Shown here: positions 7,634 through 16,547 of the stretch, one piece after another
Numbering within the stretch: the first letter of the stretch is position 1
Layout of the letters: every line of letters starts with the position of its first letter
Origin: Archangium violaceum
Lineage (GTDB): Bacteria > Myxococcota > Myxococcia > Myxococcales > Myxococcaceae
Reading direction: 5' to 3'
Assembly (NCBI RefSeq): GCF_016859125.1
Contig: NZ_CP069338.1
Location: forward strand, 2,940,501 to 3,004,500
DNA: 64,000 bases
Made by a program: the position numbers and the translations under genes
Notes under the pieces: model-generated
Told to the model about the DNA's origin: nothing
Databases searched by the model: none
Seen by the model: the letters and a program-made list of their open reading frames with translations, nothing else

Positions 7634-9349
7634 ATGAAACAGTACGAGAAGAAGCTCGACGCGAACGGCCGCCCCTACCTGGAGACGAACCTCACGGGGC
7701 TCGTGCTCACCCGCCTGCCCCTGCTCAACAAGGGTCCCTCCTTCACGCTGGAGGAGCGGCGCGAGTTCGGGCTGATGGGCCTGCTCCCCCCGAAGGTGTC
7801 GTCCCTGGACGAGCAGATCGAGCGCTCCTACGCCAACTTCCGCTCCTTCCGCTCGGACCTGGAGAAGCACGTCTTCCTGCGCGCCCTGCAGGACCGCAGC
7901 GAGGTGCTCTTCTACGCGCTGCTCAACCGGCACATCGAGGAGATGATGCCCATCATCTACACCCCCACGGTGGCGCAGGCGGTGGAGCAGTTCAGCCGCA
8001 TCTACCGCTACCCCCGCGGGCTGGTGGTGAGCCCGGAGAACATCGGCGACATCGACGCGATGCTGGAGAACACGCCCTTCCCGGACGTGCAGCTGATCGT
8101 GGCCACGGACAACGAGGGGATTCTGGGCATCGGCGACCAGGGCTTCGGCGGCCTGGCCATCTGCATCGGCAAGCTGTCCCTGTACACGGCCGCGGCGGGC
8201 ATCGACCCGGCGGTGACGCTGCCGGTGGAGCTGGACGTGGGCACCCACCGCAAGGAGCTGCTCGATGATCCGCTCTACCTGGGCGTGAAGCGCCCGCGCA
8301 TGGAGGGCAAGGAGTACGACGACTTCATCCACACCTTCGTGATGGCGCTCAAGAAGCGCTTCCCCAACGTGCTGGTGCAGTGGGAGGACTTCAGCAAGCA
8401 GAAGGCCTTCGACGTGCTGGACCGGTACCGGGACGTGCTGCCCTCGCTCAACGACGACGTGCAGGGCACGGGCGCGGTGGTGCTGGCGGGCCTGCTGTCG
8501 GCCACGCGGCGCAGCCAGACGACGCTCGGGCAGCAGGTGTACGTGGTGCACGGCGCGGGCGCGGGCGGCGTGGGCGTGGCGCGGCAGATCGTCCGCGGCA
8601 TGGAGCGCGAGGGCCTGAGCACGAAGGAGGCGCGCGAGCGCATCTTCCTCATCGACTCCAAGGGCCTCATCCTGAAGGACCGCAAGGGGCTGGAGCCCTA
8701 CAAGCTGGAGTTCGCGCACGAGCCGTCGCGCGTGGCGGGCTGGAAGCTGAAGGGCGCGATTCCCAGCCTGCTGGAGACGGCGCGGGAGGCGAAGGTGACG
8801 GTGCTGCTGGGCCTGAGTGGCCAGCGCGCGGCGTTCGGCGAGGACGTGGTGAAGGCGGTGGCGGCCAACACGCCCTACCCGGTGGTGTTCGCGCTGAGCA
8901 ACCCCACGGCGAACAGCGAGGCGGTGCCGGAGGACATCTACCGGTGGACGCAGGGCAAGGCGCTGGTGGCCACGGGCAGCCCCTTCGAGGACGTGGAGTG
9001 GGACGGGGCGCCGCACCCGGTGGGCCAGGGCAACAACGCCTTCATCTTCCCGGGCCTGGGGCTGGGCGTGCTGCTGACGCGCTCGAAGCGGGTGACGGAC
9101 GGCATGCTGACGGCGGCGTCGCTGGCGCTGGCGGACTACACGGACGGCGCCCGGCTGGCGCAGGGCGCGCTCTACCCGCGCATGGACAGGCTGCGCGCGG
9201 CGAGCCGGCAGGTGGCCATCGCCGTGATGCGCCAGGCGGTGAAGGAGGAGGTGGCCACGCGCGAGCTGCCCGAGGACCTCGAGGGCCTGCTCGAGGCCGA
9301 GATGTGGCGGCCCGAGTTCCTCCCCCTGCGGCGCGCGCCGGGGCAGTGA
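7634..9349 (+). CDS. NAD-dependent malic enzyme
   Basis: A 571-residue protein collinear with the large malic enzymes (MaeA/SfcA type, about 565 residues). The N-terminal malic domain carries LNKGPSFTLEER, the catalytic-Tyr region IIYTPTVAQAVE and the GILGIGDQGFGGLAI loop. The NAD-binding domain carries GAGAGGVGVARQ, then FALSNPTANSEA and the TGSPF turn. It oxidatively decarboxylates malate to pyruvate and CO2, linking the TCA cycle to gluconeogenic or acetyl-CoA supply. The ribosome site before the ATG is weak. Length and motifs favour NAD over NADP, but cofactor choice is not certain. An inverted repeat just after the stop may end transcription. Confidence 0.93.
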   Translation: MKQYEKKLDANGRPYLETNLTGLVLTRLPLLNKGPSFTLEERREFGLMGLLPPKVSSLDEQIERSYANFRSFRSDLEKHVFLRALQDRSEVLFYALLNRHIEEMMPIIYTPTVAQAVEQFSRIYRYPRGLVVSPENIGDIDAMLENTPFPDVQLIVATDNEGILGIGDQGFGGLAICIGKLSLYTAAAGIDPAVTLPVELDVGTHRKELLDDPLYLGVKRPRMEGKEYDDFIHTFVMALKKRFPNVLVQWEDFSKQKAFDVLDRYRDVLPSLNDDVQGTGAVVLAGLLSATRRSQTTLGQQVYVVHGAGAGGVGVARQIVRGMEREGLSTKEARERIFLIDSKGLILKDRKGLEPYKLEFAHEPSRVAGWKLKGAIPSLLETAREAKVTVLLGLSGQRAAFGEDVVKAVAANTPYPVVFALSNPTANSEAVPEDIYRWTQGKALVATGSPFEDVEWDGAPHPVGQGNNAFIFPGLGLGVLLTRSKRVTDGMLTAASLALADYTDGARLAQGALYPRMDRLRAASRQVAIAVMRQAVKEEVATRELPEDLEGLLEAEMWRPEFLPLRRAPGQ

Positions 9350-9378
9350 GGCACCGGGTCGGCCCGAGTGGCTCCGCG

Positions 9379-9404
9379 CTCCAGCCCCGCGTCAGCGGCT
9401 GGAG
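9379..9404. terminator. Hairpin between convergent genes
   Basis: CTCCAGCC (9379-9386) and GGCTGGAG (9397-9404) form a perfect 8-bp stem with a 10-base loop. It lies between the malic enzyme and the convergent histidine kinase and overlaps the kinase stop codon. No T-tract follows on either strand, so it is only a possible bidirectional terminator. Confidence 0.35.
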
Positions 9405-12268
9405 CCGGGCCCGGTCCCTCGGGGCACGCGCACGGTGAAGGTGGTGCCCGCCTCGCCGGTGCTCACCTCCACCCGCCCGCCGTGCCCCTCCACCACCTGG
9501 CGCACGATGTACAGCCCCAACCCCAGGCTCCCCGCCGGCCGGAACTTCGACATGCCCCGGCGGAACGGCTCGAAGAGCACCGGCAACAGCTCCTGAGGAA
9601 TGGGCGCTCCCTCGTTGGAGACCGACAACTCCACCTCTCCCCTCCGCGAGTGCACCTTCACGCGCACCGCCGTCCCCTCCCTCGCGTGCCTGAGCGCGTT
9701 GGACAGCAGGTTGGAGAGCACCTGCCTCATGCGCGGGCCGTCCCACTGCCCCTCGCAATGGGGGTCTCCCTCCAGGCGGATGTCGCTGCTCGGGTGCGTC
9801 ACGGAGAACTCGTCGATGACCTCGTGGCACAGCCGCACCAGGTCGTTCGCCGTGCGCTCCAGGGGAATGCCTCCGCCCAGCCGCCCCCGCGTGAAGTCGA
9901 GCAGGTCCGAAATCATCCGCCCCATGTTGTCCGCGCTGTTCGCGATGCGCCCCGACGTGCGCATCAGCGCTTCCGGCGTGGGCCGCTCCATCCGCTGCAG
10001 CGTGCGCGCCCCCAGGGAAATGGCCTGCAAGGGATTGCGCAGATCATGGCTCACCACCCCGAGGAACTGCTGCTCCAGCTCCGACCGCTGCCGCGCCTCT
10101 TCGTAGAGCCGCGCCCGTTCCAGGGCCTGGGCCCCCAGCTGACAGAGCGACTCCAGGTTCGCCTCCTCCTGGGGACTGATGCGGCGCTGCGAGAGGAAGC
10201 TCAACCCCAGCACGCCCACCACCCGCTCGCCGTCCTTCAGCGGCATGACCCCCCAGGAGCGGCGCGAGCTCCCACTCAACCGCCGGGCGACGTCGGGCCA
10301 GCCCCGCTCGAAGGCATCACGGGATTCGATCCACACCGCGCGTCCCGTGCGCACCGCCTCCGCGAGGGGGGTGGGATCGGTGATCGACATGGACTGGTAC
10401 GCGCGAAGCAATTCCTCCGGGTAGCCAACCGCCCCGAGCACGACCAACGCCCCGCCCACCCTCACGCAGACGGAGCCCGCACAGGCCTCCAACGATTTCA
10501 GCCCGTGCTCCACCAGCGCATCGGCCACCTGCTTCGGGGTGAGCGCGTGCGCGAAGGCGGCCGTGGTGGCCTGGAGGGCCGCGGCATGCTGCTCGGCCAG
10601 CTTGCGCTCGGTGATGTCCAGCACGGTGCCCAGCATGTGGACCCGTCCATTCGCGTCGGAGTGCACCCGGCCCCGCGAGGCCACCCACCGGAGCACTCCG
10701 TCCTGGAGCCCCAGCGTCCGGTACTCGGCCTCATGGATGCCTCCGTCCTGGCCGGACAACGCGCGCTCGAAGCGCTCCTCCACCCGCGCGCGGTCATCCG
10801 GGTGCACGCCCTCCATCCACCTGTCGTACGTCACGCGCGCATCGGGCGGCAGCCCGAACAACTCCCGGGTACGCGCGTCCCACTCCAGCTCCCGCGTGCC
10901 CGGCGTGTAGCTCCAGACTCCGAGCGCGGCGGACTCCATCGCCAGGCGCAACCGCTCCTCGCTCCTCCGCAGCGACCCCTGGGTGGCCTTCTGCTCGGTG
11001 ATGTCCTCCACCGTCAGCACGCTGGCGACGATGGTGCCCTCCGCGTCGCGCACGGGCGCGGCGCACGTCCGGGTGAGCCGGGTCGAGCCATCCTCGTGGC
11101 GGATGGCGAGCTCCTCCGCCACCGTCTCCCCCTCGCGCAGCGAGCGCACCAGCGGCAACTCCTCCATCCGGTAGGGCCGCCCATCCAGGTGCAGGAGGCG
11201 CTGCGCGCGGTACTCCGCCGACATCTGCCGCACGGGCGACCCCACGAAGGAGACCAGCCGCTCATTGGTCAGCAGCGTCCGGCCCGAGGGGGCCTCGGCG
11301 ATGAGGACGCCCGTGGGCATCTGCTGCAACACGGCGTTGAGCAGCCGCTCCTTGGACTCCAATTCGGCCATGAGCTGATTCAGCTGGCGCTCGGCCTGCC
11401 GGCGCGCGGTGATGTCCACCACCACCGTCACGCCCCGGCGCGACTCGCCCTCGAACAGCGCGGAGCCGCGAATCACGTCCACCCGCGTGCCGTCCTTGCG
11501 CAGGTACTGCTTCTCCATCAGCTCGGACACGCCCGTCTCGAGCAGTGCCTGGACGCTGCGGTGGTCCTGCTCCCGCCACTCGGGGGGCGACATCTTCCGC
11601 CAGTTGAGCAGGCCCTGCTCCAGCTCCTCGCGCGTGGCGCCCACCATCTCCAGGAAGGTGTCGTTGGCATCGAGGATGGTGCCATCCAGATCCCAATAGT
11701 AGGTGCCCACCACGCCGGACTCGGTGAGCCGCCGCGCGCGCGCCTCGGACCTCTCCAGCTCGCGCTGCAGCCGCTGCTGTTCGGCCAGGGCCTCCTCGTG
11801 CTCGCGCTTGCGGGCCAGCTCTCCCCGACGCATGCGCACCAGGGCCCACGTCTGCGCCACCAGGTGCTTGGGCTCGATGGGTTGGGGGATGTAGCCGTCC
11901 GCCCCATCCTCGAAGAGCCGCGCCTCCAGCTCCTCGTCCCGCAGCAACGAGGAGACATAGAGCACGGGGATGGCGGCGGTGGTGGGGTCCTCCTTGAGCC
12001 GGCGACAGACGTCGAAGCCGCTCATGTCCGGCAGACGCACGTCCAGCACCACCACGTCCGGCCGGAGCGCCGCCGCCGTCAGGGCCTCCTGGCCATTGGC
12101 CGCCTCCAGCACTTCCATGCCCGCCCGGCGCAGCGCCTTGACGATGACGTACCGCTTGGCCTCCGTGTCATCCACCACCAGCACCCGCCCTTCCATCCGG
12201 GGGGTGGAGGCCTGCTCCCCTCGCGACGCCCACCGCGGAGAAGGCTCGGGGTTACTGCTGCTCGACAA
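9392..12268 (-). CDS. Hybrid sensor histidine kinase (REC-PAS-PAS-PAS-GAF-HisKA-HATPase)
   Basis: About 958 residues from a TTG start at 12268. The TTG is chosen because AGGAG sits 8 bases upstream and the downstream paralogue has the same TTG-TCG-AGC-AGC start. Domains in order: receiver (about 27-142, phospho-Asp D76 in VVVLDVRLPD), a short coiled coil rich in Glu/Arg, three PAS domains (about 180-290, 308-428, 440-560), GAF (about 572-715), HisKA with phospho-His741 (VSHDLRNP), and HATPase with the N box (SNLLSNALRHA) and GLGLYIV. No membrane helix, so it is a soluble sensor whose receiver is probably an input. Its gene pairs with the paralogue at 12371-14902; the middle PAS is the main difference. 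Confidence 0.92.
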   Translation of the reverse strand: MSSSSNPEPSPRWASRGEQASTPRMEGRVLVVDDTEAKRYVIVKALRRAGMEVLEAANGQEALTAAALRPDVVVLDVRLPDMSGFDVCRRLKEDPTTAAIPVLYVSSLLRDEELEARLFEDGADGYIPQPIEPKHLVAQTWALVRMRRGELARKREHEEALAEQQRLQRELERSEARARRLTESGVVGTYYWDLDGTILDANDTFLEMVGATREELEQGLLNWRKMSPPEWREQDHRSVQALLETGVSELMEKQYLRKDGTRVDVIRGSALFEGESRRGVTVVVDITARRQAERQLNQLMAELESKERLLNAVLQQMPTGVLIAEAPSGRTLLTNERLVSFVGSPVRQMSAEYRAQRLLHLDGRPYRMEELPLVRSLREGETVAEELAIRHEDGSTRLTRTCAAPVRDAEGTIVASVLTVEDITEQKATQGSLRRSEERLRLAMESAALGVWSYTPGTRELEWDARTRELFGLPPDARVTYDRWMEGVHPDDRARVEERFERALSGQDGGIHEAEYRTLGLQDGVLRWVASRGRVHSDANGRVHMLGTVLDITERKLAEQHAAALQATTAAFAHALTPKQVADALVEHGLKSLEACAGSVCVRVGGALVVLGAVGYPEELLRAYQSMSITDPTPLAEAVRTGRAVWIESRDAFERGWPDVARRLSGSSRRSWGVMPLKDGERVVGVLGLSFLSQRRISPQEEANLESLCQLGAQALERARLYEEARQRSELEQQFLGVVSHDLRNPLQAISLGARTLQRMERPTPEALMRTSGRIANSADNMGRMISDLLDFTRGRLGGGIPLERTANDLVRLCHEVIDEFSVTHPSSDIRLEGDPHCEGQWDGPRMRQVLSNLLSNALRHAREGTAVRVKVHSRRGEVELSVSNEGAPIPQELLPVLFEPFRRGMSKFRPAGSLGLGLYIVRQVVEGHGGRVEVSTGEAGTTFTVRVPRGTGPGSSR

Positions 12269-12370
12269 GATGTGGACTCCTGTTCGCCTGGGGGGCAGGC
12301 GTGTACGAAAAAGTTCTGCCACGGAACACCTCGACGAGTCCCGAGAGTCCGCTCGAGGCTGTCCACCACC

Positions 12371-14902
12371 TTACGGGCCAGGCCTGGAGTCTTCCCCTCG
12401 CCTGGGAGGTGGCTCCGCCGTCTGGGATACCCGTACGGTGAAGGTGGTGCCCGCCTCGCCGGTGCTCACCTCCACCCGCCCGCCGTGCCCCTCCACCACC
12501 TGGCGCACGATGTACAGCCCCAGCCCCAGGCTCCCCGACGGCCGGAACTTCGACATGCCCCGGCGGAACGGCTCGAAGAGCACTGGCAATAATTCCTCCG
12601 GAATGGGCGCGCCCTCGTTGAACACCGATAGCTCCACCTCCCCCTCCCGCGCGAGCACCCTCACGCACACCGCCGACCCCTCCCTCGCGTGCCTGAGCGC
12701 GTTGGACAGCAGGTTGGAGAGCACCTGCCTCATGCGCGGGCCGTCCCACTGCCCCTCGCACAACGCATCGCCCTCCAGGCGGATGTCCCGGTCCGGGTGC
12801 GTCACGGAGAACTCGTCGATGACCTCCCGGCACAGCCGCACCATCTCGTTCCTCTCGCGCTCCAGGGGGATGCCTCCACCCAGCCGCCCCCGCGTGAAGT
12901 CGAGCAGGTCCGAAATCATCCGCCCCATCGTGTCCGCGCTGTTCGCGATGCGCCCCGCCGTGCGCAACAGGGCCTCCGGCGCGGGCTTCTCCATGCGCTG
13001 CAGCGTGCGAGCGCCCAGCGAGATGGCCATCAGCGGGTTGCGCAGATCATGGCTCACCACCCCGAGGAACTGCTGCTCCAGCTCGGCGCGCTGCCGCGCC
13101 TCCTCCTTCGCCCGACGCTCCTCCTCGTAGAGCCAGGCGCGCGCCAGGGCCTGGGCACACAGCGCGCAGAGCGACTCCAGGTGCGCCATGTCCTGAGGAC
13201 TGAAGCGGCGCAGCGAGGAGAAGCTCAACCCCAGCACGCCCACCACCCGCTCGCCATCCTTCAGCGGAATGCTCAGCCAGGTGCGGCTGCGGCTCCCCTG
13301 GAGGATCTTGAAGAACTCGGGCCACTCCCGCTCCAGGGACTCGGTGGCCTGGAGCCAGACGGTCCGCCCCTCGAGCGCCGCCAGGCAGGAAGGGGCGCGG
13401 ATGTCGAGCGGGAAGTCGCCATGTTTCTGGAGAATGTGGCTGGGGTAGCCGAAGTGGCTGATCATCCGCAGCTGCCCGTCCTCCACCTGGCTGACGGAGC
13501 CCGCGTAGGCATCCAGCGACTTCAACCCATGCTCCACCAGGGCCTCGGCCACCTGCCGCGGGGTGAGCGCATTGGCGAAGGCGGCCGTGGTGGCCTGGAG
13601 CGCCGCGGAGCGCTGCTCGTTCAACTTGCGCTCGGTGATGTCCAGCCAGATGCCCGAGAAGCTGAGCGCCCGCCCCGCCTCGTCGAAGAGCACCCGGCCC
13701 CGCGCGGACACCCACCGCAGCATTCCGTCTTGCAGCCCCACCACGCGGAACTCGGTCCCGAAGAAGCCCCCGTTTCCGCCCGACAGCGCGCGCTCGACCG
13801 CCGCCGTCACCTGCTCCAAATCCTCCGGGTGCACCCCCGTCCGCCACACCTCGGGCCGCACGGAGGCCTGCGGCGGCAGACCGAACATCTCCTTGGCGCG
13901 CGCGTCCCAGCGCACCTCCCCGGTGGGGATGTCGTAGCTCCACGTGCCGAGCTCGGCGGCATCGAGCGCCATCCGCAACCGCGACCGGCTGGACTCCAGC
14001 TCCAACATGAGCTGCTTCAGCCGGCGCTCGGCCTCGCGGCGCTCCGTGAGGTCCACCACCATCGTCACGCCCCGGTCGGCCTCGCCCTCGAGCGAGGCGA
14101 CCCCCAGCATCACATCCACCCGCGTGCCGTCCTTGCGCAGGTACTGCTTCTCGTACAGCACGCTGACGCCCTGGGCCTGGAGCTCCCCGAACGCCCGGGC
14201 ATCCGCCGCCTCCCATTCGGGGGGCGTCATCTTCCGCCAGTCGAGCAGACCCCGCGCCAGGTCCTCGCGCGTGTAGCCCACCAGCGACAGGAAGGTGTCG
14301 TTGGCATCGAGGATGGTGCCATCCAGGTCCCAATAGACGATGCCCACCATGCCGGACTCGGTGAGCCGCCGCGCCCGCGCCTGGGACCTCTCCAGCTCGC
14401 GCTGCAGCCGCTGCCGCTCGGCCTCGGCCTCCTCGCGCTCGCGCTGACGGGCCAGCTCCGCCCGCCGCATGCGCACCAGGGCCCACGTCTGCGCCACCAG
14501 GTGCTTGGACTCGATGGGCTGGGGAATGTAGCCGTCCGCCCCGTCCACGAAGAGCCGCTCCTCCAACTCCTCGTCCCGAAGCAGGGCGGAGATGTAGAGC
14601 ACGGGAATGGCGGCGGTGACGGGATTCTGCTTGAGCCGGCGGCAGACATCGAAGCCGTTCATGTCCGACAGGCGCACATCCAACACCACCACGTCCGGCT
14701 GCGTGGCCACCGCCGCGAGCGCCTCGCCTCCGCTGGACGCCTCCAGCACCTCCATGCCCGCCAGGCGCAGCGTCTGCGCGATGAGGTAGCGCTTGGCCTC
14801 CGTGTCATCGACGACCAGCACCCGCCCTTCCAATCGGGGGGCGGAGACCAGCTTCGCGGGCGACCCCCATCTCGAGGAGGAGGCGTGGTTGCTGCTCGAC
14901 AA
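12371..14902 (-). CDS. Hybrid sensor histidine kinase (REC-PAS-PAS-GAF-HisKA-HATPase), paralogue of the next gene
   Basis: 843 residues from a TTG start with GAGGAG upstream. Domains: receiver (about 27-142, D75), Glu/Arg coiled coil, two PAS domains (about 180-290 and 310-425), GAF (about 445-590), HisKA with phospho-His618 (VSHDLRNPL), and HATPase (SNLLSNALRHA, GLGLYIV). It is a tandem paralogue of 9392-12268. The receiver, first PAS and kinase core are near identical, the GAF domains have diverged more, and the middle PAS of the neighbour is absent. The kinase gene ends are almost identical at DNA level (for example around 9440-9510 and 12450-12520). Cytoplasmic; signal and output unknown. 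The two genes lie about 100 bases apart in the same direction, so this one is probably upstream in a shared transcript. Confidence 0.92.
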   Translation of the reverse strand: MSSSNHASSSRWGSPAKLVSAPRLEGRVLVVDDTEAKRYLIAQTLRLAGMEVLEASSGGEALAAVATQPDVVVLDVRLSDMNGFDVCRRLKQNPVTAAIPVLYISALLRDEELEERLFVDGADGYIPQPIESKHLVAQTWALVRMRRAELARQREREEAEAERQRLQRELERSQARARRLTESGMVGIVYWDLDGTILDANDTFLSLVGYTREDLARGLLDWRKMTPPEWEAADARAFGELQAQGVSVLYEKQYLRKDGTRVDVMLGVASLEGEADRGVTMVVDLTERREAERRLKQLMLELESSRSRLRMALDAAELGTWSYDIPTGEVRWDARAKEMFGLPPQASVRPEVWRTGVHPEDLEQVTAAVERALSGGNGGFFGTEFRVVGLQDGMLRWVSARGRVLFDEAGRALSFSGIWLDITERKLNEQRSAALQATTAAFANALTPRQVAEALVEHGLKSLDAYAGSVSQVEDGQLRMISHFGYPSHILQKHGDFPLDIRAPSCLAALEGRTVWLQATESLEREWPEFFKILQGSRSRTWLSIPLKDGERVVGVLGLSFSSLRRFSPQDMAHLESLCALCAQALARAWLYEEERRAKEEARQRAELEQQFLGVVSHDLRNPLMAISLGARTLQRMEKPAPEALLRTAGRIANSADTMGRMISDLLDFTRGRLGGGIPLERERNEMVRLCREVIDEFSVTHPDRDIRLEGDALCEGQWDGPRMRQVLSNLLSNALRHAREGSAVCVRVLAREGEVELSVFNEGAPIPEELLPVLFEPFRRGMSKFRPSGSLGLGLYIVRQVVEGHGGRVEVSTGEAGTTFTVRVSQTAEPPPRRGEDSRPGP

Positions 14903-15076
14903 AACGGGGGCTCCTCATCAACTGGGGGAGGCAGGCATCGGCGGATGGATTTCTGCCATGACCCGCCCGGCCCAGTCCCGAACACACCGGCCTGGAGGAA
15001 AACAGGTGTCGACCACCTTACGCGTCCCAAGGCCGCCCTCCCGCCCTCCAGGGAGGCGAGCACGAGGAGGAACACC

Positions 15077-16396
15077 TCACCCCGAGTGCCGCGAGGAGCC
15101 TCCGGGTGTGTCCTCTCCCAGGCCGGGCAGCTCCATCTGTGTCCGGGAGCGAGGCGCGCGCCGCCAGCCGGGACGCCCCGAGGGCCTGCGAGGCGGAGCA
15201 TCGGTGGGCAGCAACTCGGTTGCATCCCTCCAACCGGCCTGAACGAGCTCCTCGAAGGAAGGGCCGGTGGCCACGGACTCGAGCCGGCGCGCCTGCCGGT
15301 CCAGCTCGCGCAGGGCCTGGAGCTTCTCGTCATTGCCGAGCCTCGCCGCGTCCACCGCCGCGCGCAACACGCGCAGGGTCTCGTCGTAGACGTCGAGCCG
15401 CACCGGGAAGGGCTGCCGGTCCTTGCCGCCCTGGGCGAAGGCGAAGCGCGCCGGGTCCGTGAAGCGCGCGGGCGAGCCATGGAGCACCTCGGCGACGGTG
15501 GCCAGCGCCGCCACCGTGCGCGCGCCCACGCCGGGGGTGAGGAGCAGCTCGGAGAAGTCCTTGGGGCCCTGCTCGGCCGCGGCGGCGAGCGTGCCGTGGA
15601 GCCGGCGCAGCAGCACATCGCCGGGCGCCACCTCCTCGTGCTCGGGCATCTGCAGGTGGGGCAGCGGCGGGGTGTAGGGTACGGGCTCGGGCTGGGGACG
15701 CAGCTTGCGCAACGCGCCCAGCACCACGTCCGGCCCCTGGGACACGAGCTCCACCTGCGCGGCGCGGGCCATGGCGGCGCGCTTGTCCGTGAGGTTGAGG
15801 ATGACGCCCTGGTTGGGCCCGTGGATGGCGGCGTGGGGCGAGTCCACGAAGCTGCCGAGCCCCTCGGACAGCCAGTGGTAGCGCCGGGCCTGCCGGGCCT
15901 CCGGGTTCATCCCCTGCTGCACCACGGCCCACGCGTTGTCGTCCGAGAGGATGAGGCTGTGGGCATACAGCTCGAAGCCGTCCTGCACGGCGGCGCTGTC
16001 CACCCTGGCCGCCAGACGGCTGGCGCGGATGAGCGCGTCGGCGTCGATGCCCACCCGGTCGCCGATGATGCGCAGCTCGTCGGGGGTGCGGCGCGCCTGC
16101 ACGCCCTTGCCCCCCACCACGTACAGTCCGAGCTGACGGCCACCCGGGGTGAGCCCGCGCTTGAGTGCGCCGAGCACGGTGGTGGTGACGCCCGAGGAGT
16201 GCCAGTCCATGCCCATGACGGCGCCGAGCGACTGGAACCAGAAGGGGTGCGCGAGCCGGCGCAGCACCTCGTGACGGCCGTAGTGGAGGACGAGCGCCTC
16301 CACCAGCACGCGGCTCATGCGCGCCATGCGCTCGGCGAGCCAGTCCGGCACGCGGCCGGAATGGAGGGGAAGGTCTGCACTGCCCGTACGGTCCAT
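15077..16396 (-). CDS. DUF763 domain-containing protein
   Basis: A 439-residue soluble protein matching DUF763, a family of unknown function found in archaea and scattered bacteria. Characteristic stretches are the N-terminal TGSADLPLHSGRVPDWL, the WFQSLGAVMGMDWHSSGVTTTVLGALK segment, GVQARRTPDEL and YHWLSEGLGSFVDSPHAAI. A helix-hairpin-helix-like 'LLTPGVGARTVAALA' near residue 285 hints at nucleic-acid contact, which is an inference. The C-terminal tail is Arg/Ser-rich. The ATG at 16396 has GGAG five bases upstream, and a palindrome covers the leader. Confidence 0.85.
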   Translation of the reverse strand: MDRTGSADLPLHSGRVPDWLAERMARMSRVLVEALVLHYGRHEVLRRLAHPFWFQSLGAVMGMDWHSSGVTTTVLGALKRGLTPGGRQLGLYVVGGKGVQARRTPDELRIIGDRVGIDADALIRASRLAARVDSAAVQDGFELYAHSLILSDDNAWAVVQQGMNPEARQARRYHWLSEGLGSFVDSPHAAIHGPNQGVILNLTDKRAAMARAAQVELVSQGPDVVLGALRKLRPQPEPVPYTPPLPHLQMPEHEEVAPGDVLLRRLHGTLAAAAEQGPKDFSELLLTPGVGARTVAALATVAEVLHGSPARFTDPARFAFAQGGKDRQPFPVRLDVYDETLRVLRAAVDAARLGNDEKLQALRELDRQARRLESVATGPSFEELVQAGWRDATELLPTDAPPRRPSGRPGWRRAPRSRTQMELPGLGEDTPGGSSRHSG

Positions 16397-16400
16397 GGTG

Positions 16401-16437
16401 ACTCCGGAGGTAACCTCCAGGAGTCAACCTCCGGACT
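16401..16437. promoter_or_regulatory. Nested inverted repeats in the DUF763/GT4 divergent leader
   Basis: ACTCCGGAGGT (16401-16411) and ACCTCCGGACT (16427-16437) are inverted copies with one mismatch. Inside lies a perfect GGAGGT-A-ACCTCC palindrome (16406-16418). The element is 4 bases before the DUF763 start codon and includes its ribosome-binding region. It could be an operator or an RNA hairpin that controls translation. Which one cannot be told from sequence. Confidence 0.35.
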
Positions 16438-16547
16438 CGGGTGCTTCTTCACGTGCGGGCCCACGTCGGCGCGGGGCTGGCCGAGGGGCGAGCGGGCACA
16501 CGGCTCGGATGACGGGAGGGTTCATCTGGAGTAGAGACACCGGCGCC

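Noticed and set aside
7232-9016. Long open frame antisense to the malic enzyme gene
   Set aside because: The forward strand encodes a clear malic enzyme across this range. The antisense protein is low-complexity His/Arg/Ala/Leu sequence without any motif, as expected from GC3 bias in high-GC DNA.
9368-12592. Long open frames (over 1000 residues) on the plus strand opposite the two hybrid kinases, and again at 12689-16534
   Set aside because: They mirror the kinase genes, are Arg/Gly/His-rich and contain no recognisable domain. The minus-strand kinases have full domain sets.
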